From assembly GCF_014217255.1 (NCBI RefSeq), contig NZ_CP059404.1, positions 2,284,606 through 2,348,605 on the forward strand: a DNA stretch of 64,000 nt, given 5' to 3'. This stretch comes from Corynebacterium incognita. GTDB taxonomy: Bacteria > Actinomycetota > Actinomycetes > Mycobacteriales > Mycobacteriaceae. The notes under the pieces are model-generated. The model was not told the origin of the DNA and made no database searches. It worked only from the letters and a program-made list of their open reading frames with translations. Shown piece by piece: positions 1 to 10,971 of this stretch (within the stretch, counting starts at the first letter, position 1; every line of letters begins with the position of its first letter). The position numbers were made by a program, and so were the translations under genes.

Positions 1-614
1 TGGCGTCCGAGGACGCTATCTTCTGCACCGGCGTGGGGCAACACCAGATGTGGGCCGCCCAGTTCATCGACCACCGCGCGCCCCAGAGCTGGCTGACCTC
101 CGGCGGCGCGGGCACGATGGGCTACGCGGTACCCGCGGCGATGGGCGCCAAAGCAGGGCGGCCGGACCGGGAAGTCTGGGCCATTGACGGCGATGGCTGC
201 TTCCAGATGACCAACCAGGAAATAGTCACCGCGGTGTGCGAGGGTTTTCCCATTAAGATCGCGGTGATCAACAACGGCAACCTGGGCATGGTGCGGCAAT
301 GGCAAACGCTCTTCTTTAACGAGCAGTACTCGCACACCAAGCTCGGCATGGCGGATCGGTACCTGCCAGACTTCGTCGCCTTGGCCGAGGCCATGGGTGC
401 GGTAGGGCTGCGTGCGGAAAGGGAAGAGGGTGTCGCCGACGTCATCGCTCGTGCACGGGACATCAATGATCGCCCGGTAGTCATCGACTTCATCGTGGGC
501 GAAGACTCACAAGTGTGGCCCATGGTGGGCGGTGGTGCGTCGAACTTCGACATCGAATACGCCCGCGGCCTCAAACCGCTCTTCGACGGGAACCAGGAGG
601 CCGAACATGTCTGA
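1..614 (+). CDS. ilvB: Acetolactate synthase large subunit, 3' end only
   Basis: C-terminal part (about 204 residues) of the catalytic subunit of acetohydroxyacid synthase, which joins two pyruvates, or pyruvate and 2-oxobutyrate, in the first common step of valine, leucine and isoleucine synthesis. The frame is open from base 3 and runs out of the left edge, so the N-terminal domains are missing. The thiamine-diphosphate/magnesium motif is visible: IDGDGCF at about 183-203, with NNGN at 270-281. The TGA stop lies inside the start of ilvN (8-bp overlap), which suggests translational coupling of the two subunits. Confidence 0.96.
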   Translation, partial: ASEDAIFCTGVGQHQMWAAQFIDHRAPQSWLTSGGAGTMGYAVPAAMGAKAGRPDREVWAIDGDGCFQMTNQEIVTAVCEGFPIKIAVINNGNLGMVRQWQTLFFNEQYSHTKLGMADRYLPDFVALAEAMGAVGLRAEREEGVADVIARARDINDRPVVIDFIVGEDSQVWPMVGGGASNFDIEYARGLKPLFDGNQEAEHV

Positions 615-1152
615 GTTCACTCGCGGAACCTCTGGCCCGGCCCCAGAGCAGACGCTGCACACCATCGCGGTGTTGGTCCAAGACGTCGAGGGCATCACCT
701 CGCGCGTCACGGGAATGTTCTCGCGCCGCGGTTTCAACATCGAGTCACTGGTCTCCGCTTCCACCGGCACCCCCGGCATTCAAAGGCTGACGCTGGTGGC
801 GTGGGCGGACGAGCACACCATCGAGCAGATCATCAAACAGCTGCACAAGCTCGTTCCGGTCCTCAAGGTCAAAGAGCTTGAGGGGGAGCACACGGTGGCG
901 CGCGCCCTGATGCTGGTGAAGGTATCCGCGGACGCGACCAAGCGGCCCCAAATCGTGGACGCGGTCAACATCTTCCGCGGGCGGGTGGTGGACGTGGCCC
1001 CGGACTCCGTGGTCATCGAAGCCACCGGCGCGCCGGGCAAGCTGCAGGCGCTACTCGACGTCCTGGAGCCCTTCGGCATCCTGGAGCTGGCGCGTTCCGG
1101 GCACGTGGCGCTACGGCGCGGCTCTAAGGTGTTGTCCTCCAAATACGCCTAG
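607..1152 (+). CDS. ilvN: Acetolactate synthase small (regulatory) subunit
   Basis: 181-residue regulatory subunit that activates IlvB and gives feedback inhibition by branched-chain amino acids. An ACT domain occupies about residues 16-90 ([16 protein letters not shown], then GFNIESL), and the small-subunit C-terminal domain follows to about residue 170. The length is normal for the family. The ATG at 607 was chosen because it sits in the ilvB stop region, with GACGGGAACCAGGAGG-type purine-rich sequence ahead of it; in-frame codons further upstream lie inside ilvB. It is followed by a 113-bp gap and then ilvC, the ilvBNC order known in Corynebacterium. Confidence 0.97.
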   Translation: MSEFTRGTSGPAPEQTLHTIAVLVQDVEGITSRVTGMFSRRGFNIESLVSASTGTPGIQRLTLVAWADEHTIEQIIKQLHKLVPVLKVKELEGEHTVARALMLVKVSADATKRPQIVDAVNIFRGRVVDVAPDSVVIEATGAPGKLQALLDVLEPFGILELARSGHVALRRGSKVLSSKYA

Positions 1153-1259
1153 GCTGCGGCTTCTAGACTGGAAGTAAGGCTGGTGGAAGCAACGCTGTGA
1201 TTGCCTCCTGTGTTCAACCACGACAATTCATTCCCCATTCATTACATATCGAAAGGTAA

Positions 1260-2258
<999 letters not shown>

Positions 2259-2291
2259 GAGATTCCAGCGCGCAGGCGCGCCAGTTTCGTG

Positions 2292-2297
2292 TACACT
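2292..2297 (+). promoter_or_regulatory. Candidate -10 box ahead of leuB
   Basis: TACACT in the 81-bp gap between ilvC and leuB, 43 bases before the leuB ATG. No good -35 element lies at the usual distance, which is common in Corynebacterium promoters. Position and sequence make it the best candidate for a leuBCD promoter, but this is weak evidence. Confidence 0.3.
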
Positions 2298-2339
2298 CCC
2301 TTTCCAAGAGTTCATCTAGTGGAAAGAGAGTTTCATATT

Positions 2340-3401
2340 ATGAGACTTGCAGTTATTGGCGGAGACGGCATCGGGCCGGAAGTCACCGCGGAAGCACTCA
2401 AGGTTCTGCGCGCCGTCCACGATGAACTAGACGCCTCTGCGCCGCTCGACATCGTGGAGTTCCCGTACGGCGCGCAACACTTCCTGGCTACGGGGGAGGT
2501 GCTGACAGACGAGCAGTTGGTAGAGCTGGCTACTTTTGATGCCATCCTCTTGGGCGCCGTGGGCGCGCCAGGAAAGGTCGAGCCCGGAGTCTTAGAGCGC
2601 GGTCTCCTTCTTAAGCTGCGGTTTGGCCTGGACCATCACGTCAACCTGCGGCCTTCCTATCTCTACCGCCCGGAGCACTCGCCGCTGGCGGCGCCCCGTG
2701 AAGCGGGTGCCGCGGGAATCGACTTCGTTGTCGTCCGCGAGGGCACCGAGGGGCTTTACTGTGGCAACGGCGGCAGCCTGCGCCGCGGTACGGCCCACGA
2801 GGTCGCCAGCGAGGTCAGCCAGAACACCCGGTACGGGGTGGAGCGCGTTGTGCGCTACGCCTTTGACCTGGCGCGCACCCGCCGCAAAGAATTGACCCTG
2901 GTGCACAAGAAAAATGTGCTCACCTTCGCCGGCGACTTGTGGCAGCGCACCGTGGACGAGGTAGCGGCGGACTATCCGGACGTCACCACGGCCTACGAGC
3001 ACATCGACGCCGCGACTATCCACCTGGTCAATGACCCGGGCCGCTTCGACGTCATCGTCACCGACAATCTCTTTGGGGATATCCTCACGGACCTGGCTGC
3101 GGCGATTACCGGCGGGATTGGTCTCGCGGCGTCGGGAAGCATCGATTCCTCTGGCGCGAATCCGCCGATGTTCGAGCCAGTCCACGGCTCCGCCCCGGAT
3201 ATCGCGGGCACCGGCGTGGCCGACCCGGTGGCGGCGATTTCGTCCGTCGCACTGATGTTGCGGTATAGGGGAGAAGAGGACAAGGCACAACGCATCGAGG
3301 CCGCGGTGGCCGCGGAGCTGGCGCAGCGTGACGGCACCACCGTGCGCACCATCGACGTCGGCGACCGAATCGCGGCAGCCGTGAGTACGAAAGGGGCTTG
3401 A
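2340..3401 (+). CDS. leuB: 3-isopropylmalate dehydrogenase
   Basis: 353-residue NAD-dependent dehydrogenase that oxidises and decarboxylates 3-isopropylmalate, the third dedicated step to leucine. Visible features are the N-terminal [10 protein letters not shown] motif, [20 protein letters not shown], the catalytic lysine/asparagine region VHKKNVL, the metal-binding [11 protein letters not shown], and [12 protein letters not shown] near the C-terminus. The ATG at 2340 follows GGAAAGAGAG and begins the conserved [14 protein letters not shown]; an in-frame ATG further upstream would add 17 non-conserved residues. Only 4 bases separate its stop from leuC, so leuB, leuC and leuD are likely co-transcribed here. 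Confidence 0.97.
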   Translation: MRLAVIGGDGIGPEVTAEALKVLRAVHDELDASAPLDIVEFPYGAQHFLATGEVLTDEQLVELATFDAILLGAVGAPGKVEPGVLERGLLLKLRFGLDHHVNLRPSYLYRPEHSPLAAPREAGAAGIDFVVVREGTEGLYCGNGGSLRRGTAHEVASEVSQNTRYGVERVVRYAFDLARTRRKELTLVHKKNVLTFAGDLWQRTVDEVAADYPDVTTAYEHIDAATIHLVNDPGRFDVIVTDNLFGDILTDLAAAITGGIGLAASGSIDSSGANPPMFEPVHGSAPDIAGTGVADPVAAISSVALMLRYRGEEDKAQRIEAAVAAELAQRDGTTVRTIDVGDRIAAAVSTKGA

Positions 3402-3405
3402 GGAC

Positions 3406-4890
3406 ATGACAACGCCACCACAACAACAAAGACGACCCCGTACCTTGGCGGAGAAGGTCTGGGACGCGCACGTCGTCCAGCGCGGCGAAGCTGGTGCCCC
3501 GGACCTGCTGTTCATCGACTTTCAACTCCTGCACGAGGTGACGAGCCCGCAGGCCTTCGAGGGGCTGCGGTTGGCCGGGCGCACGCTGCGCCACCCGGAG
3601 CTGCACCTGGCCACCGAGGACCACAACGTGCCCACCGAAGGGATAAGCACGGGCGCGATAACAGAGATCCGGGACCAGGTATCGCGTACGCAGGTGGAGA
3701 CGCTGCGCCGCAATTGCGCGGAATTTGGCGTCAAGCTGTATGCGATGGGCGAGGAGCAACAGGGCATCGTCCACCAAGTTGGACCGCAGCTGGGCATCAC
3801 GCAGCCGGGGATGACCATCGTGTGCGGCGACTCTCACACCTCTACGCACGGGGCGTTTGGTTCCATAGCCTTCGGGATCGGCACCTCCGAGGTCGAACAC
3901 GTCATGGCCACCCAGACTCTGCCGCTGGCGCCGTTGAAGACCATGGCGGTGGAGGTCAGCGGTGAGCTCCGCACGGATGTTACCGCCAAAGACCTCATTT
4001 TGGCTGTCATCGCTCAGATCGGGACCGGCGGTGGACAGGGCTACATCATCGAATACCGCGGCGAGGCTATCGAAAAGATGAGCATGGAGGCGCGCATGAC
4101 GGTGTGCAACATGTCCATCGAGGCCGGCGCCCGGGCCGGCATGGTGGCCCCGGATCAGACCACGTTCGACTACGTGCAGGGGCGCGAGCACGCGCCGTGC
4201 GGCGCGGACTGGGACGCCGCGGTGGAGTACTGGAAAACTCTGCCCACGGACGAAGGTGCCAACTTTGACAAGGTGGTGCACATCGACGGCGCGAGCCTGC
4301 GTCCCTTCGTCACCTGGGGAACCAACCCGGCGCAGGGTGTGCCGCTCGACGCCGCTGTGCCGGACCCCGAGCAGGCCCCTGCAGGCGAGCGCACGGGCGT
4401 GACCAAGGCGCTGAGCTACATGGACTTGACGCCCGGTACACCCTTGAAGGACATCGCCATCGATACGGTGTTCCTCGGTTCGTGTACCAACGGCCGCATC
4501 GAGGACCTCCGCGCCGCGGCGGATGTGGTGCGCGGGCGCCGCATCGCGGACGGCACCCGCATGCTGGTGGTGCCGTCGTCCACCCAGGTCAAGCGGCAGG
4601 CTGAGGCCGAGGGGCTGGACAAGGTGTTTATGGACTTCGGCGCACAGTGGCGCTCCGCTGGCTGCTCGATGTGCTTAGGGATGAACCCGGACCAGTTGGC
4701 GCCGGGGGAGCGTTCGGCCTCGACGTCGAACCGCAACTTTGAAGGCAGACAAGGCCCTGGCGGCCGCACGCACCTGGTCTCGCCGTTGGTCGCCGCGGCC
4801 ACCGCGGTGGCCGGGCATTTGGCCGCGCCTGCGGACCTCGGCGTCGAACAGCACGCCACCCCGAATGGTGAAGGAGTAAGCCATGGATAA
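3406..4890 (+). CDS. leuC: 3-isopropylmalate dehydratase large subunit
   Basis: 494-residue aconitase-family subunit that with LeuD isomerises 2- to 3-isopropylmalate. The three cysteine ligands of the [4Fe-4S] cluster are present: C360 in GSCTNG, and C420 and C423 in AGCSMC, with the 60+3 spacing of the family. Substrate-loop motifs [12 protein letters not shown] and GTSEVEH are intact. The short basic, glutamine-rich N-terminus (PPQQQRRPR) is extra. TTGAGGA precedes the ATG. It overlaps leuD by 8 bp. Confidence 0.98.
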   Translation: MTTPPQQQRRPRTLAEKVWDAHVVQRGEAGAPDLLFIDFQLLHEVTSPQAFEGLRLAGRTLRHPELHLATEDHNVPTEGISTGAITEIRDQVSRTQVETLRRNCAEFGVKLYAMGEEQQGIVHQVGPQLGITQPGMTIVCGDSHTSTHGAFGSIAFGIGTSEVEHVMATQTLPLAPLKTMAVEVSGELRTDVTAKDLILAVIAQIGTGGGQGYIIEYRGEAIEKMSMEARMTVCNMSIEAGARAGMVAPDQTTFDYVQGREHAPCGADWDAAVEYWKTLPTDEGANFDKVVHIDGASLRPFVTWGTNPAQGVPLDAAVPDPEQAPAGERTGVTKALSYMDLTPGTPLKDIAIDTVFLGSCTNGRIEDLRAAADVVRGRRIADGTRMLVVPSSTQVKRQAEAEGLDKVFMDFGAQWRSAGCSMCLGMNPDQLAPGERSASTSNRNFEGRQGPGGRTHLVSPLVAAATAVAGHLAAPADLGVEQHATPNGEGVSHG

Positions 4891-5482
4891 GTTTCGCACC
4901 CACACCGGTATCGGTGTGCCCCTGCGGGCGTCGAACGTGGATACCGACCAGATCATCCCGGCACGATACCTCAAGTCTGTGCGCCGCACCGGCTTTGAGG
5001 ACGGGCTGTTTGCCAATTGGCGGACGGACCCCGAATTCATTCTGAACAAGGAGCCGTTTTCTCGTGGTTCGGTGCTGTTTGCCGGACCCGACTTCGGTAC
5101 CGGCTCCTCCCGCGAGCACGCCTCGTGGGCGTTGAAAGATTACGGATTTAAGGCGGTGTTTTCTCCGCGCTTCGCGGACATCTTCCGCGGCAACGCGGGT
5201 AAGAACGGATTGTTAGCTGGAGCGATGGACGAAGCCGCCATTGTAGAAATCCAGGATGCGCTGGATGCCGCCGACTCGGTCGAAGCGGCGGCGCAGGTGA
5301 CCGTGAACCTGGAGGACAAGACGGTAAAGGTAGGGGAGAACTTCTACCCGTTCGAAGTGGACGAATACACCCGCTGGCGGCTTATGGAGGGCCTCGACGA
5401 CATCGGGCTGACCCTGCGGCACGACGACGCCATAGGGGCCTTCGAACAACAACGCCCAGGGTTCTTGCCAACGGTGGGATAA
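4883..5482 (+). CDS. leuD: 3-isopropylmalate dehydratase small subunit
   Basis: 199-residue swivel-domain partner of LeuC. The family signature [13 protein letters not shown] (about residues 73-85) and the following [14 protein letters not shown] are intact. The ATG at 4883 overlaps the end of leuC and follows GAAGGAG, indicating translational coupling that would keep the two subunits stoichiometric. Length is normal. The next gene is convergent (minus strand), 61 bp away; no strong intrinsic terminator was seen in that gap. Confidence 0.98.
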   Translation: MDKFRTHTGIGVPLRASNVDTDQIIPARYLKSVRRTGFEDGLFANWRTDPEFILNKEPFSRGSVLFAGPDFGTGSSREHASWALKDYGFKAVFSPRFADIFRGNAGKNGLLAGAMDEAAIVEIQDALDAADSVEAAAQVTVNLEDKTVKVGENFYPFEVDEYTRWRLMEGLDDIGLTLRHDDAIGAFEQQRPGFLPTVG

Positions 5483-5543
5483 GCGGGCGTCGAAACGCAG
5501 CGGTTGAAGAGGCGGTTGGCGCCGCGGTGGCTTGCAGCGAGGG

Positions 5544-6536
5544 CTACCGGACCGGCAGGGCGCTGGCGAGGTAGTCGGCGCCGGTGAGCTCGCCGTCGTT
5601 GAAGGACAGCGACCACACGGAGCCCTTCTTGCAGTTGATGTCCGAGGCGTCGAAGAACACCGGTTCCAGCGCTTCGATGATGCCGGGGATGGCGGTGCCT
5701 TGGCTGACGATGACCGGGACGCCTCCCGCTTCGACGATCTTCTTGAAACGCTTCAGCGCCTTCTTCGGGTCAGCCATGAACGCTTCGTCGCCGAAAGCAG
5801 CATCGACCTCGACGGGCAGGTTGAGCTCGTCGGCAAGTGGAGCCGCAGTCTGCTGGCAGCGGTCCGGCTCCGCGGAATAGATGGCAGTCGGCTTAAACGG
5901 AAGCAGCATGGGCACGAGCATTTCCGCCTGGCGGCGCCCCTTCTTATCCAGCGGGCGCAGGTTGTCGTCGCCCTCCCACTTCTTCCGGTCGTGAGCCCGA
6001 GCGTGGCGGACATACAAAACGCGGGTAGAAGGAGCCAGCTTGAGGCGTTTTTCGGCCTTACGCAGCACCTGTGCGTCCAAGTCGTAGGAGACCAACTCGC
6101 AGGCCTCATCGATAGACATCCACCGGATCTCATTGACCTCATCGTTGGGGGTGAACTCGCCGCCCTCGACCTTGCCTGTCCAGTAGTAGACCACCTTGGT
6201 GCGGTCCATGACCGGGTAGGTGACCTTGCCGATCAGTTTGCCAAGGCGCACTTCAAGACCGGTTTCCTCCAGGATTTCTCGCGCCGCAGTGGTGGGCAGG
6301 GACTCGCCCGGGTCCACCTTGCCTTTGGCCAAGGACCAGTCGTCATAGTGAGGGCGGTGAATGACCGCCACCTCGGGGTTATTCTTATCCCCGCGCCAGA
6401 GCACCGCTCCGGCCGCCAGCGTTGCGCGGGAGTACTCAGCAGTGGGGTCTACAGGAATCTCTTGGTGGCGCCCGGTGACCAAGACCTCGTTCTTCTGATC
6501 TTTGTCGGTCTCATGCAACGTGGCGTGCTTGGACAT
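5544..6536 (-). CDS. MutT1-type Nudix hydrolase with histidine phosphatase domain
   Basis: 330-residue two-domain protein. Residues 35-165 form a Nudix domain with a perfect Nudix box (G72 to G93: GKVDPGE, seven residues, REILEETG). Residues about 170-330 form a histidine-phosphatase domain opening with LYVRHARAHDR (R177, H178). This arrangement is that of mycobacterial MutT1, which degrades 8-oxo-dGTP and 8-oxo-GTP and may also process dinucleoside polyphosphates; the exact substrate here is inferred. Start at 6536 was chosen for AAGGAG seven bases upstream; the longer in-frame start adds 24 unlike residues. Convergent with leuD. Confidence 0.93.
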   Translation of the reverse strand: MSKHATLHETDKDQKNEVLVTGRHQEIPVDPTAEYSRATLAAGAVLWRGDKNNPEVAVIHRPHYDDWSLAKGKVDPGESLPTTAAREILEETGLEVRLGKLIGKVTYPVMDRTKVVYYWTGKVEGGEFTPNDEVNEIRWMSIDEACELVSYDLDAQVLRKAEKRLKLAPSTRVLYVRHARAHDRKKWEGDDNLRPLDKKGRRQAEMLVPMLLPFKPTAIYSAEPDRCQQTAAPLADELNLPVEVDAAFGDEAFMADPKKALKRFKKIVEAGGVPVIVSQGTAIPGIIEALEPVFFDASDINCKKGSVWSLSFNDGELTGADYLASALPVR

Positions 6537-6874
6537 AGCGCTCCTTGATCGGTGGTCAAACGTGTTTTCCGTCCGCGGTGAGGATCGACGGGTTAAAGCT
6601 GACCTCATTTTAACGGATAACGTTGCTAGTCCGAGTGAGCTCCCGCGCCATACGCGGGGCGTCGCGCGGGGCGGTGTGGCGCCCAGAGTCTTCGGTGATG
6701 GGGCTTAGGGGGCGGAGGCGTTAAACCCCCGCGAAGTGTGCGCCTGTACCCTAAGCTAGGAAACGCTATCTGTTTATGCAGAGATAATGATAGAAGTTAG
6801 CGATTGAACGGTTGGCGAGTCGATGCGAGCGGGGCCGCGATGGCGTCGGCCCTAGCGGGTGAAGGAGTAGGCGA
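6537..6874. other. Intergenic region between the MutT1-type gene and gpsA, with inverted repeats
   Basis: A 338-bp divergent intergenic region. It should hold promoters for both flanking genes. A TAATGAT sequence at 6787-6793 is a possible -10 for gpsA. Two inverted repeats stand out: CCCGCG/CGCGGG at 6642-6658 with a 5-base loop, and a larger one at 6703-6756 (separate entry). I found no convincing ORF or tRNA in it. Confidence 0.6.
6703..6756 (+). repeat. Imperfect long hairpin upstream of gpsA
   Basis: GCTTAGGG (6703-6710) is the exact reverse complement of CCCTAAGC (6749-6756). Inside these arms AGGCG (6716-6720) pairs with CGCCT (6741-6745). As RNA this gives a two-part stem of 13 base pairs with internal loops and a 20-base apical region. 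It lies 119 bases before the gpsA start, with no U-tract immediately after it, so it is not a typical terminator. Function unknown. Confidence 0.45.
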
Positions 6875-7879
6875 GTGGCAAACGTAACGGTCATGGGCGC
6901 GGGGTCGTGGGGCACCACCCTTGCCAAGGTGTTTGCTGACGCTGGAAATGACGTGCGGTTGTGGGTCCGCCGCGAGGAGCTGGCGGATACCATTGCACGC
7001 GAGCGCCGTAACACCGACTACCTGCCTGATATCGCTCTTCCCGAGTCGATTGTTCCTACCACCGTGCCTGCCGACGCCCTGAGTGACGCCGACATCGTGG
7101 TCCTCGCGGTACCGTCGCAGACCCTGCGGGAGAACCTGAGCGCATGGCGCGACGTTGTGCCACCCGGAGCGACGCTGGTGTCGATTTCCAAGGGCGTGGA
7201 GCAACAGACTCTCAAGCGCATGAGCGAGGTGGTTATCGAGGTTAGCGGCGCCGAACCAGAGCGTGTGGCGGTCTTGTCCGGCCCGAACCTCGCGCGTGAA
7301 ATCGCCGAGGAACAACCCTCCGCGACGGTGATTGCTTGCCCGAACGAGGAGCGCGCGAAACAGGTACAGATGGCGGTGGCCACCGGATACCTCCGTCCGT
7401 ATACCAATACAGACGTCATCGGCGCGGAAATCGGCGGCGCCTGCAAGAATGTCATCGCGCTGGCGTGTGGCATGGCCTCGGGCAAGGGGATGGGCAACAA
7501 CACCATGGCCACGATCATCACCCGGGGTTTGGCAGAAATTACCCGCCTGGGCGTGGCGCTGGGTGCGGATCCGCGCACACTGCCGGGGTTGGCCGGGCTG
7601 GGTGACCTGGTGGCCACCTGTTCGTCCACCCTGTCGCGCAACCGTACCTTCGGCTACCGGCTGGGCCAGGGTGGAAGCATGGAAGAGGCCCGCGCGGCGG
7701 CGCACGGCCAGGTAGCCGAAGGCGTCATTTCCTCGCACTCCATCTATCAATTGGCGCAGCGCCACGGGGTGGATATGCCTATTACCCAGGCGGTCTACGG
7801 TGTGTGCCATAAGCACGTGGCCGTAGATGAGATGATTGTGGCGCTCATGGGGCGTTCCAAGAAGTCTGAAGTGCACTGA
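6875..7879 (+). CDS. gpsA: Glycerol-3-phosphate dehydrogenase [NAD(P)+]
   Basis: 334-residue cytosolic enzyme reducing dihydroxyacetone phosphate to sn-glycerol 3-phosphate for phospholipid synthesis. The N-terminal nucleotide-binding motif [12 protein letters not shown] starts near residue 5. [12 protein letters not shown] and the catalytic-lysine region [12 protein letters not shown] are present, as is [14 protein letters not shown] in the helical C-terminal domain. The GTG start at 6875 follows GAAGGAG with ideal spacing and begins directly at the conserved N-terminus. ddl follows in the same direction after 93 bp. Confidence 0.97.
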   Translation: MANVTVMGAGSWGTTLAKVFADAGNDVRLWVRREELADTIARERRNTDYLPDIALPESIVPTTVPADALSDADIVVLAVPSQTLRENLSAWRDVVPPGATLVSISKGVEQQTLKRMSEVVIEVSGAEPERVAVLSGPNLAREIAEEQPSATVIACPNEERAKQVQMAVATGYLRPYTNTDVIGAEIGGACKNVIALACGMASGKGMGNNTMATIITRGLAEITRLGVALGADPRTLPGLAGLGDLVATCSSTLSRNRTFGYRLGQGGSMEEARAAAHGQVAEGVISSHSIYQLAQRHGVDMPITQAVYGVCHKHVAVDEMIVALMGRSKKSEVH

Positions 7880-7972
7880 CGCTGCCCGCTCTGCGTCCCA
7901 CGCTGTGTTGCGCGTGCAGATGCGACAGGATTAGGCCCTGTCTGCCCGAAGAGTCGCTGCGGAGCCGGTAAT

Positions 7973-9046
7973 ATGGCGCGAATGAACGAGAAAATCCGCG
8001 TGGCCGTCATCTACGGTGGCTTGTCTACTGAGCACTCTGTTTCCTGCGTGTCCGCCGGTGCCGTCATGGCGAACCTGGACCCGGAGAAGTATGAGGTTGT
8101 TCCCATCGGCATTACTCGCGAGGGAACATGGACCCCGGGCGTGACCGAGGGACTGGAAATTACTGACCGCGTCTTGCCCGAGGTCACCCTCGGCGACGAG
8201 CTCACGCTGTCGCTCAACCCGGCGACCAAGGGGCAGTTCTACAACACCTCCACCGGCGAGCTGCACGCGGAGGTGGACGTCATCTTCCCCGTCCTGCACG
8301 GACGCTACGGCGAGGACGGTACCGTGCAGGGACTCTTCGAGCTGTCCCAGGTGCCTTATGTGGGAACCGGGGTGTTGTCCTCCGCGGCGGGCATGGACAA
8401 GGAATTTACCAAGAAACTCATGGTCGCTGAGGGCTTGCCGGTGACTCCCGAGGTGATCCTGCGCGACCGTGACGAGTTGACCGCTGCGGAGCAGGCGGAG
8501 CTGGGTTTGCCGGTATTCGTCAAGCCCGCCCGCGGCGGCTCCTCCATTGGAGTCTCCAAGGTCTCCGCGTGGGACGAGCTCCCCGCCGCCGTGGCTCTGG
8601 CGCGCGAATCCGATGACAAGGTCATCGTGGAAGCCGAGCTGGTGGGCGACGAGGTCGAGGTTGGCGTCCTGCAGTACCCGGACGGTTCGTTGTACGCCTC
8701 CGTTCCGGCGAAACTCAACGACACCGAGGAATCGGACGAGGGCTTCTACGGGTTCGAAACCAAATACCTCGACGACGTGGTCACCCCAACTATCCCGGCT
8801 CCGTACGAACCGGCCTTGATCCAGCAGATTAAAGACATGGCTATTGAGACTTTCCGGGCCCTGGATTGCGAGGGCTTGGCCCGCGTGGACTTCTTTGTGA
8901 CTGAGGAAGGGCCGAAGCTCAATGAGATCAACACCATGCCTGGCTTCACCCCGATCTCCATGTACCCGCAGGTTTTCGCGGCCAGTGGGGTGCCCTACAG
9001 CGAGCTTCTCGACGTCATGATTGCGCAGGCGTTGACTCGGCGATAG
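7973..9046 (+). CDS. ddl: D-alanine--D-alanine ligase
   Basis: 357-residue ATP-grasp enzyme joining two D-alanines for peptidoglycan precursors. Visible motifs: YGGLSTEHSVS (N-terminal substrate domain), GRYGEDGTVQGLFE, the ATP-grasp loop KPARGGSSIGVSKV, and the metal-binding LNEINTMPGFTPISMYP near the C-terminus. Two in-frame ATGs, 7973 and 7982, are possible; the second would start MNEKIRVAV and is equally credible. The last 32 bases overlap the 3' end of the convergent DUF3515 gene. Confidence 0.96.
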   Translation: MARMNEKIRVAVIYGGLSTEHSVSCVSAGAVMANLDPEKYEVVPIGITREGTWTPGVTEGLEITDRVLPEVTLGDELTLSLNPATKGQFYNTSTGELHAEVDVIFPVLHGRYGEDGTVQGLFELSQVPYVGTGVLSSAAGMDKEFTKKLMVAEGLPVTPEVILRDRDELTAAEQAELGLPVFVKPARGGSSIGVSKVSAWDELPAAVALARESDDKVIVEAELVGDEVEVGVLQYPDGSLYASVPAKLNDTEESDEGFYGFETKYLDDVVTPTIPAPYEPALIQQIKDMAIETFRALDCEGLARVDFFVTEEGPKLNEINTMPGFTPISMYPQVFAASGVPYSELLDVMIAQALTRR

Positions 9047-9950
9047 ACCCGCTTAACTTCTGGATGGCATCCGCCGCGGCGTCCTGCGGGATGGATACGG
9101 CGATGTCCGTGCTGCGACCCAGGGCGTACCACGTTCCAGCCGTGGTGCCCTCGGCGAGGGTGGTGTCTTGGAACCACGGGACGTCGTTGAACTGCTGCAG
9201 GCGCTCACCCGCCTTGTAGTTCTTCGGCGGCTGCACCCCGCACCGCAGTACGACCGGCTCCAGCCCCTCGCCATTCCACACTGCGGTGTGCGGGGTCTCC
9301 GCGATGTCCGAGGGCGCCCGTGTGTAGCCGTCCCCAACCGAATCCGGGAGCGCGGACAGGAGCTCGTCGCAGGTGTCACTCACCTTCTCTGAGTTCTTAG
9401 CGTTCTTGAGATCCTTCAAGGGCGCCGGGTAGGGCTGGGCTTGCGTTGCTTCCAACGCGCCGAGGTCCAGGCCTTCGGGCTGCTGGCCTGTCGACGCCGT
9501 GATGGCTACCGTCGGCTTCGTTGACACGGAATACCAGGTCACGAGCTCCGAACCGGGGGTTTGATCCGCTACCTTGAGCCAGCGGGCATTCGTGCCGGGA
9601 ACCTCCGTGGTCACCGAGTAAGCCGAATACTGGAATGGAAGACGTACTCCACACCGCAGCTTTACGTCGTCCCCGCCGCGCGCATTGCGCCACGCGGCCA
9701 CCCCGGCGGGTGCGGGGTCGGCAATCTTCGCGCGCTTGGCCCCCTGGAAGGACTCTGGCAGTGCGGCGATGAGCTCGGTGCATTCCGCGGAGTCAGCTTC
9801 CGGAGAGTCCACTGGGGCCACCGCGACAGGGGAGAGCGCCACGTTATTGTAGTAGTACCGGGCGCCGAACAGTACGCCCAGCACCAAAAAGAGCGCAAGC
9901 CCCAAAGACACGTAAACCAGCGGGCGGTGGAATTGGTTCTGCTCGTTCAT
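9015..9950 (-). CDS. DUF3515-family membrane-anchored protein
   Basis: 311-residue protein with a short cytoplasmic N-terminus, one hydrophobic segment at about residues 12-29 (VYVSLGLALFLVLGVLFGA), and a large extracytoplasmic part. The outer part appears to hold two related halves, each with a CTELIAALP- or CDELLSALP-like segment followed by RCGV; the paired cysteines could form disulphides. The family is typical of Actinobacteria and commonly lies between ddl and thiL, as here. No enzymatic motif is visible and its function is unknown. The 3' ends of this gene and ddl overlap by 32 bp. Confidence 0.85.
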   Translation of the reverse strand: MNEQNQFHRPLVYVSLGLALFLVLGVLFGARYYYNNVALSPVAVAPVDSPEADSAECTELIAALPESFQGAKRAKIADPAPAGVAAWRNARGGDDVKLRCGVRLPFQYSAYSVTTEVPGTNARWLKVADQTPGSELVTWYSVSTKPTVAITASTGQQPEGLDLGALEATQAQPYPAPLKDLKNAKNSEKVSDTCDELLSALPDSVGDGYTRAPSDIAETPHTAVWNGEGLEPVVLRCGVQPPKNYKAGERLQQFNDVPWFQDTTLAEGTTAGTWYALGRSTDIAVSIPQDAAADAIQKLSGSIAESTPAQS

Positions 9951-10005
9951 AATGGTTCATGGTAGCCATTAGCCCGGCCGTTTCGGACATTGAGGAGAAC
10001 ACACC

Positions 10006-10971
10006 GTGCACGATTTCCCCATCGACGCCGCGCCGACGCTCGAGGAGCTTGGCGAGCACCTGGTCATTCAGGAAATTGTTGCCGCGGCGCCTAGCGCGAT
10101 CAACGGCGACGACGCCGCGGTGATGTACCCTGCCGAACCCAACACGCGAACGGTGGCCACGACGGACACTCTTGTGGAGGGGCGCCACTTCCGCCGCGAG
10201 TGGTCCACACCGCGGGAAGTCGGCCACAAGGCCATCGTCCAGAACTTCGCCGACGTCGAGGCGATGGGCGCGCGCCCACTCGCCGCGTTGCTGTCATTCG
10301 CGGCGCCCGGGGATACCCCGGTGGGCTACGTCAAGGAGATCGCGTCCGGTATCGCGGAGCGCTGCAAGCTCTACAGCGCGCAGCTGGTAGGTGGCGACCT
10401 CACGCGCGCTGACCAACTGATTCTTACGGTCACGGCCCTGGGAAGCCTGGGGGGATCGCGTAAGCCTCTGACCCTCGATGCAGCGCGCGTCGGACAGCGC
10501 ATTGTGGCGCACGGCAAGATTGGCTACTCGGCCGCGGGCTTGGCACTGCTGCAGCACTACGGTCGTGCGCATGTTCCCGAGCGGTTTGAACCGCTGGTCT
10601 CAGCACACGTCACCCCGCACCTCGAGCCGGGGCGCGGCATCGTCGCCCGTGCTACGGGCGCCACGAGCATGACTGATAACTCTGATGGTCTCGTCGTGGA
10701 TGTGGGCGCTATCGCCCGGCGCTCTGGAGTCGGTATCGATCTAGAGGCCGAGGCCATCGCCCCTGATGAGTTATTGCTCGCGGCGGGTGAGGCAGTGAAT
10801 CAGGACCCATGGGAATGGGTACTCAGTGGAGGGGAAGACCATACGCTCATCGCCGCGACCGACAAGGACGCCGCCAGTGGCTTCCGTCCGATCGGCCGGG
10901 TAGTCAAGGGGGCCGGCGTGACCGTCGATGGTGCGAAGCCTCGCTACAACACCGGATGGACGAGCTACTGA
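10006..10971 (+). CDS. thiL: Thiamine-monophosphate kinase
   Basis: 321-residue kinase making thiamine diphosphate from thiamine monophosphate with ATP. Family motifs are INGDDAAVM near the N-terminus, TTDTLVEGRHF, the long NFADVEAMGARP segment, and TDNSDGLVVD in the C-terminal half. The GTG start at 10006 follows TGAGGAG. Its stop shares bases with the ATG of ung (TGATG), so the two genes are coupled. Divergent from the DUF3515 gene with a 55-bp gap. Confidence 0.95.
   Translation: MHDFPIDAAPTLEELGEHLVIQEIVAAAPSAINGDDAAVMYPAEPNTRTVATTDTLVEGRHFRREWSTPREVGHKAIVQNFADVEAMGARPLAALLSFAAPGDTPVGYVKEIASGIAERCKLYSAQLVGGDLTRADQLILTVTALGSLGGSRKPLTLDAARVGQRIVAHGKIGYSAAGLALLQHYGRAHVPERFEPLVSAHVTPHLEPGRGIVARATGATSMTDNSDGLVVDVGAIARRSGVGIDLEAEAIAPDELLLAAGEAVNQDPWEWVLSGGEDHTLIAATDKDAASGFRPIGRVVKGAGVTVDGAKPRYNTGWTSY

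Noticed and set aside
3106..4281. 391-codon minus-strand frame opposite leuB and leuC
   Set aside because: Overlaps two well-supported enzymes and crosses their junction; no motif.
5532..6548. 338-codon plus-strand frame opposite the MutT1-type gene
   Set aside because: The minus-strand gene has a perfect Nudix box and a histidine-phosphatase motif; the opposite frame has none.
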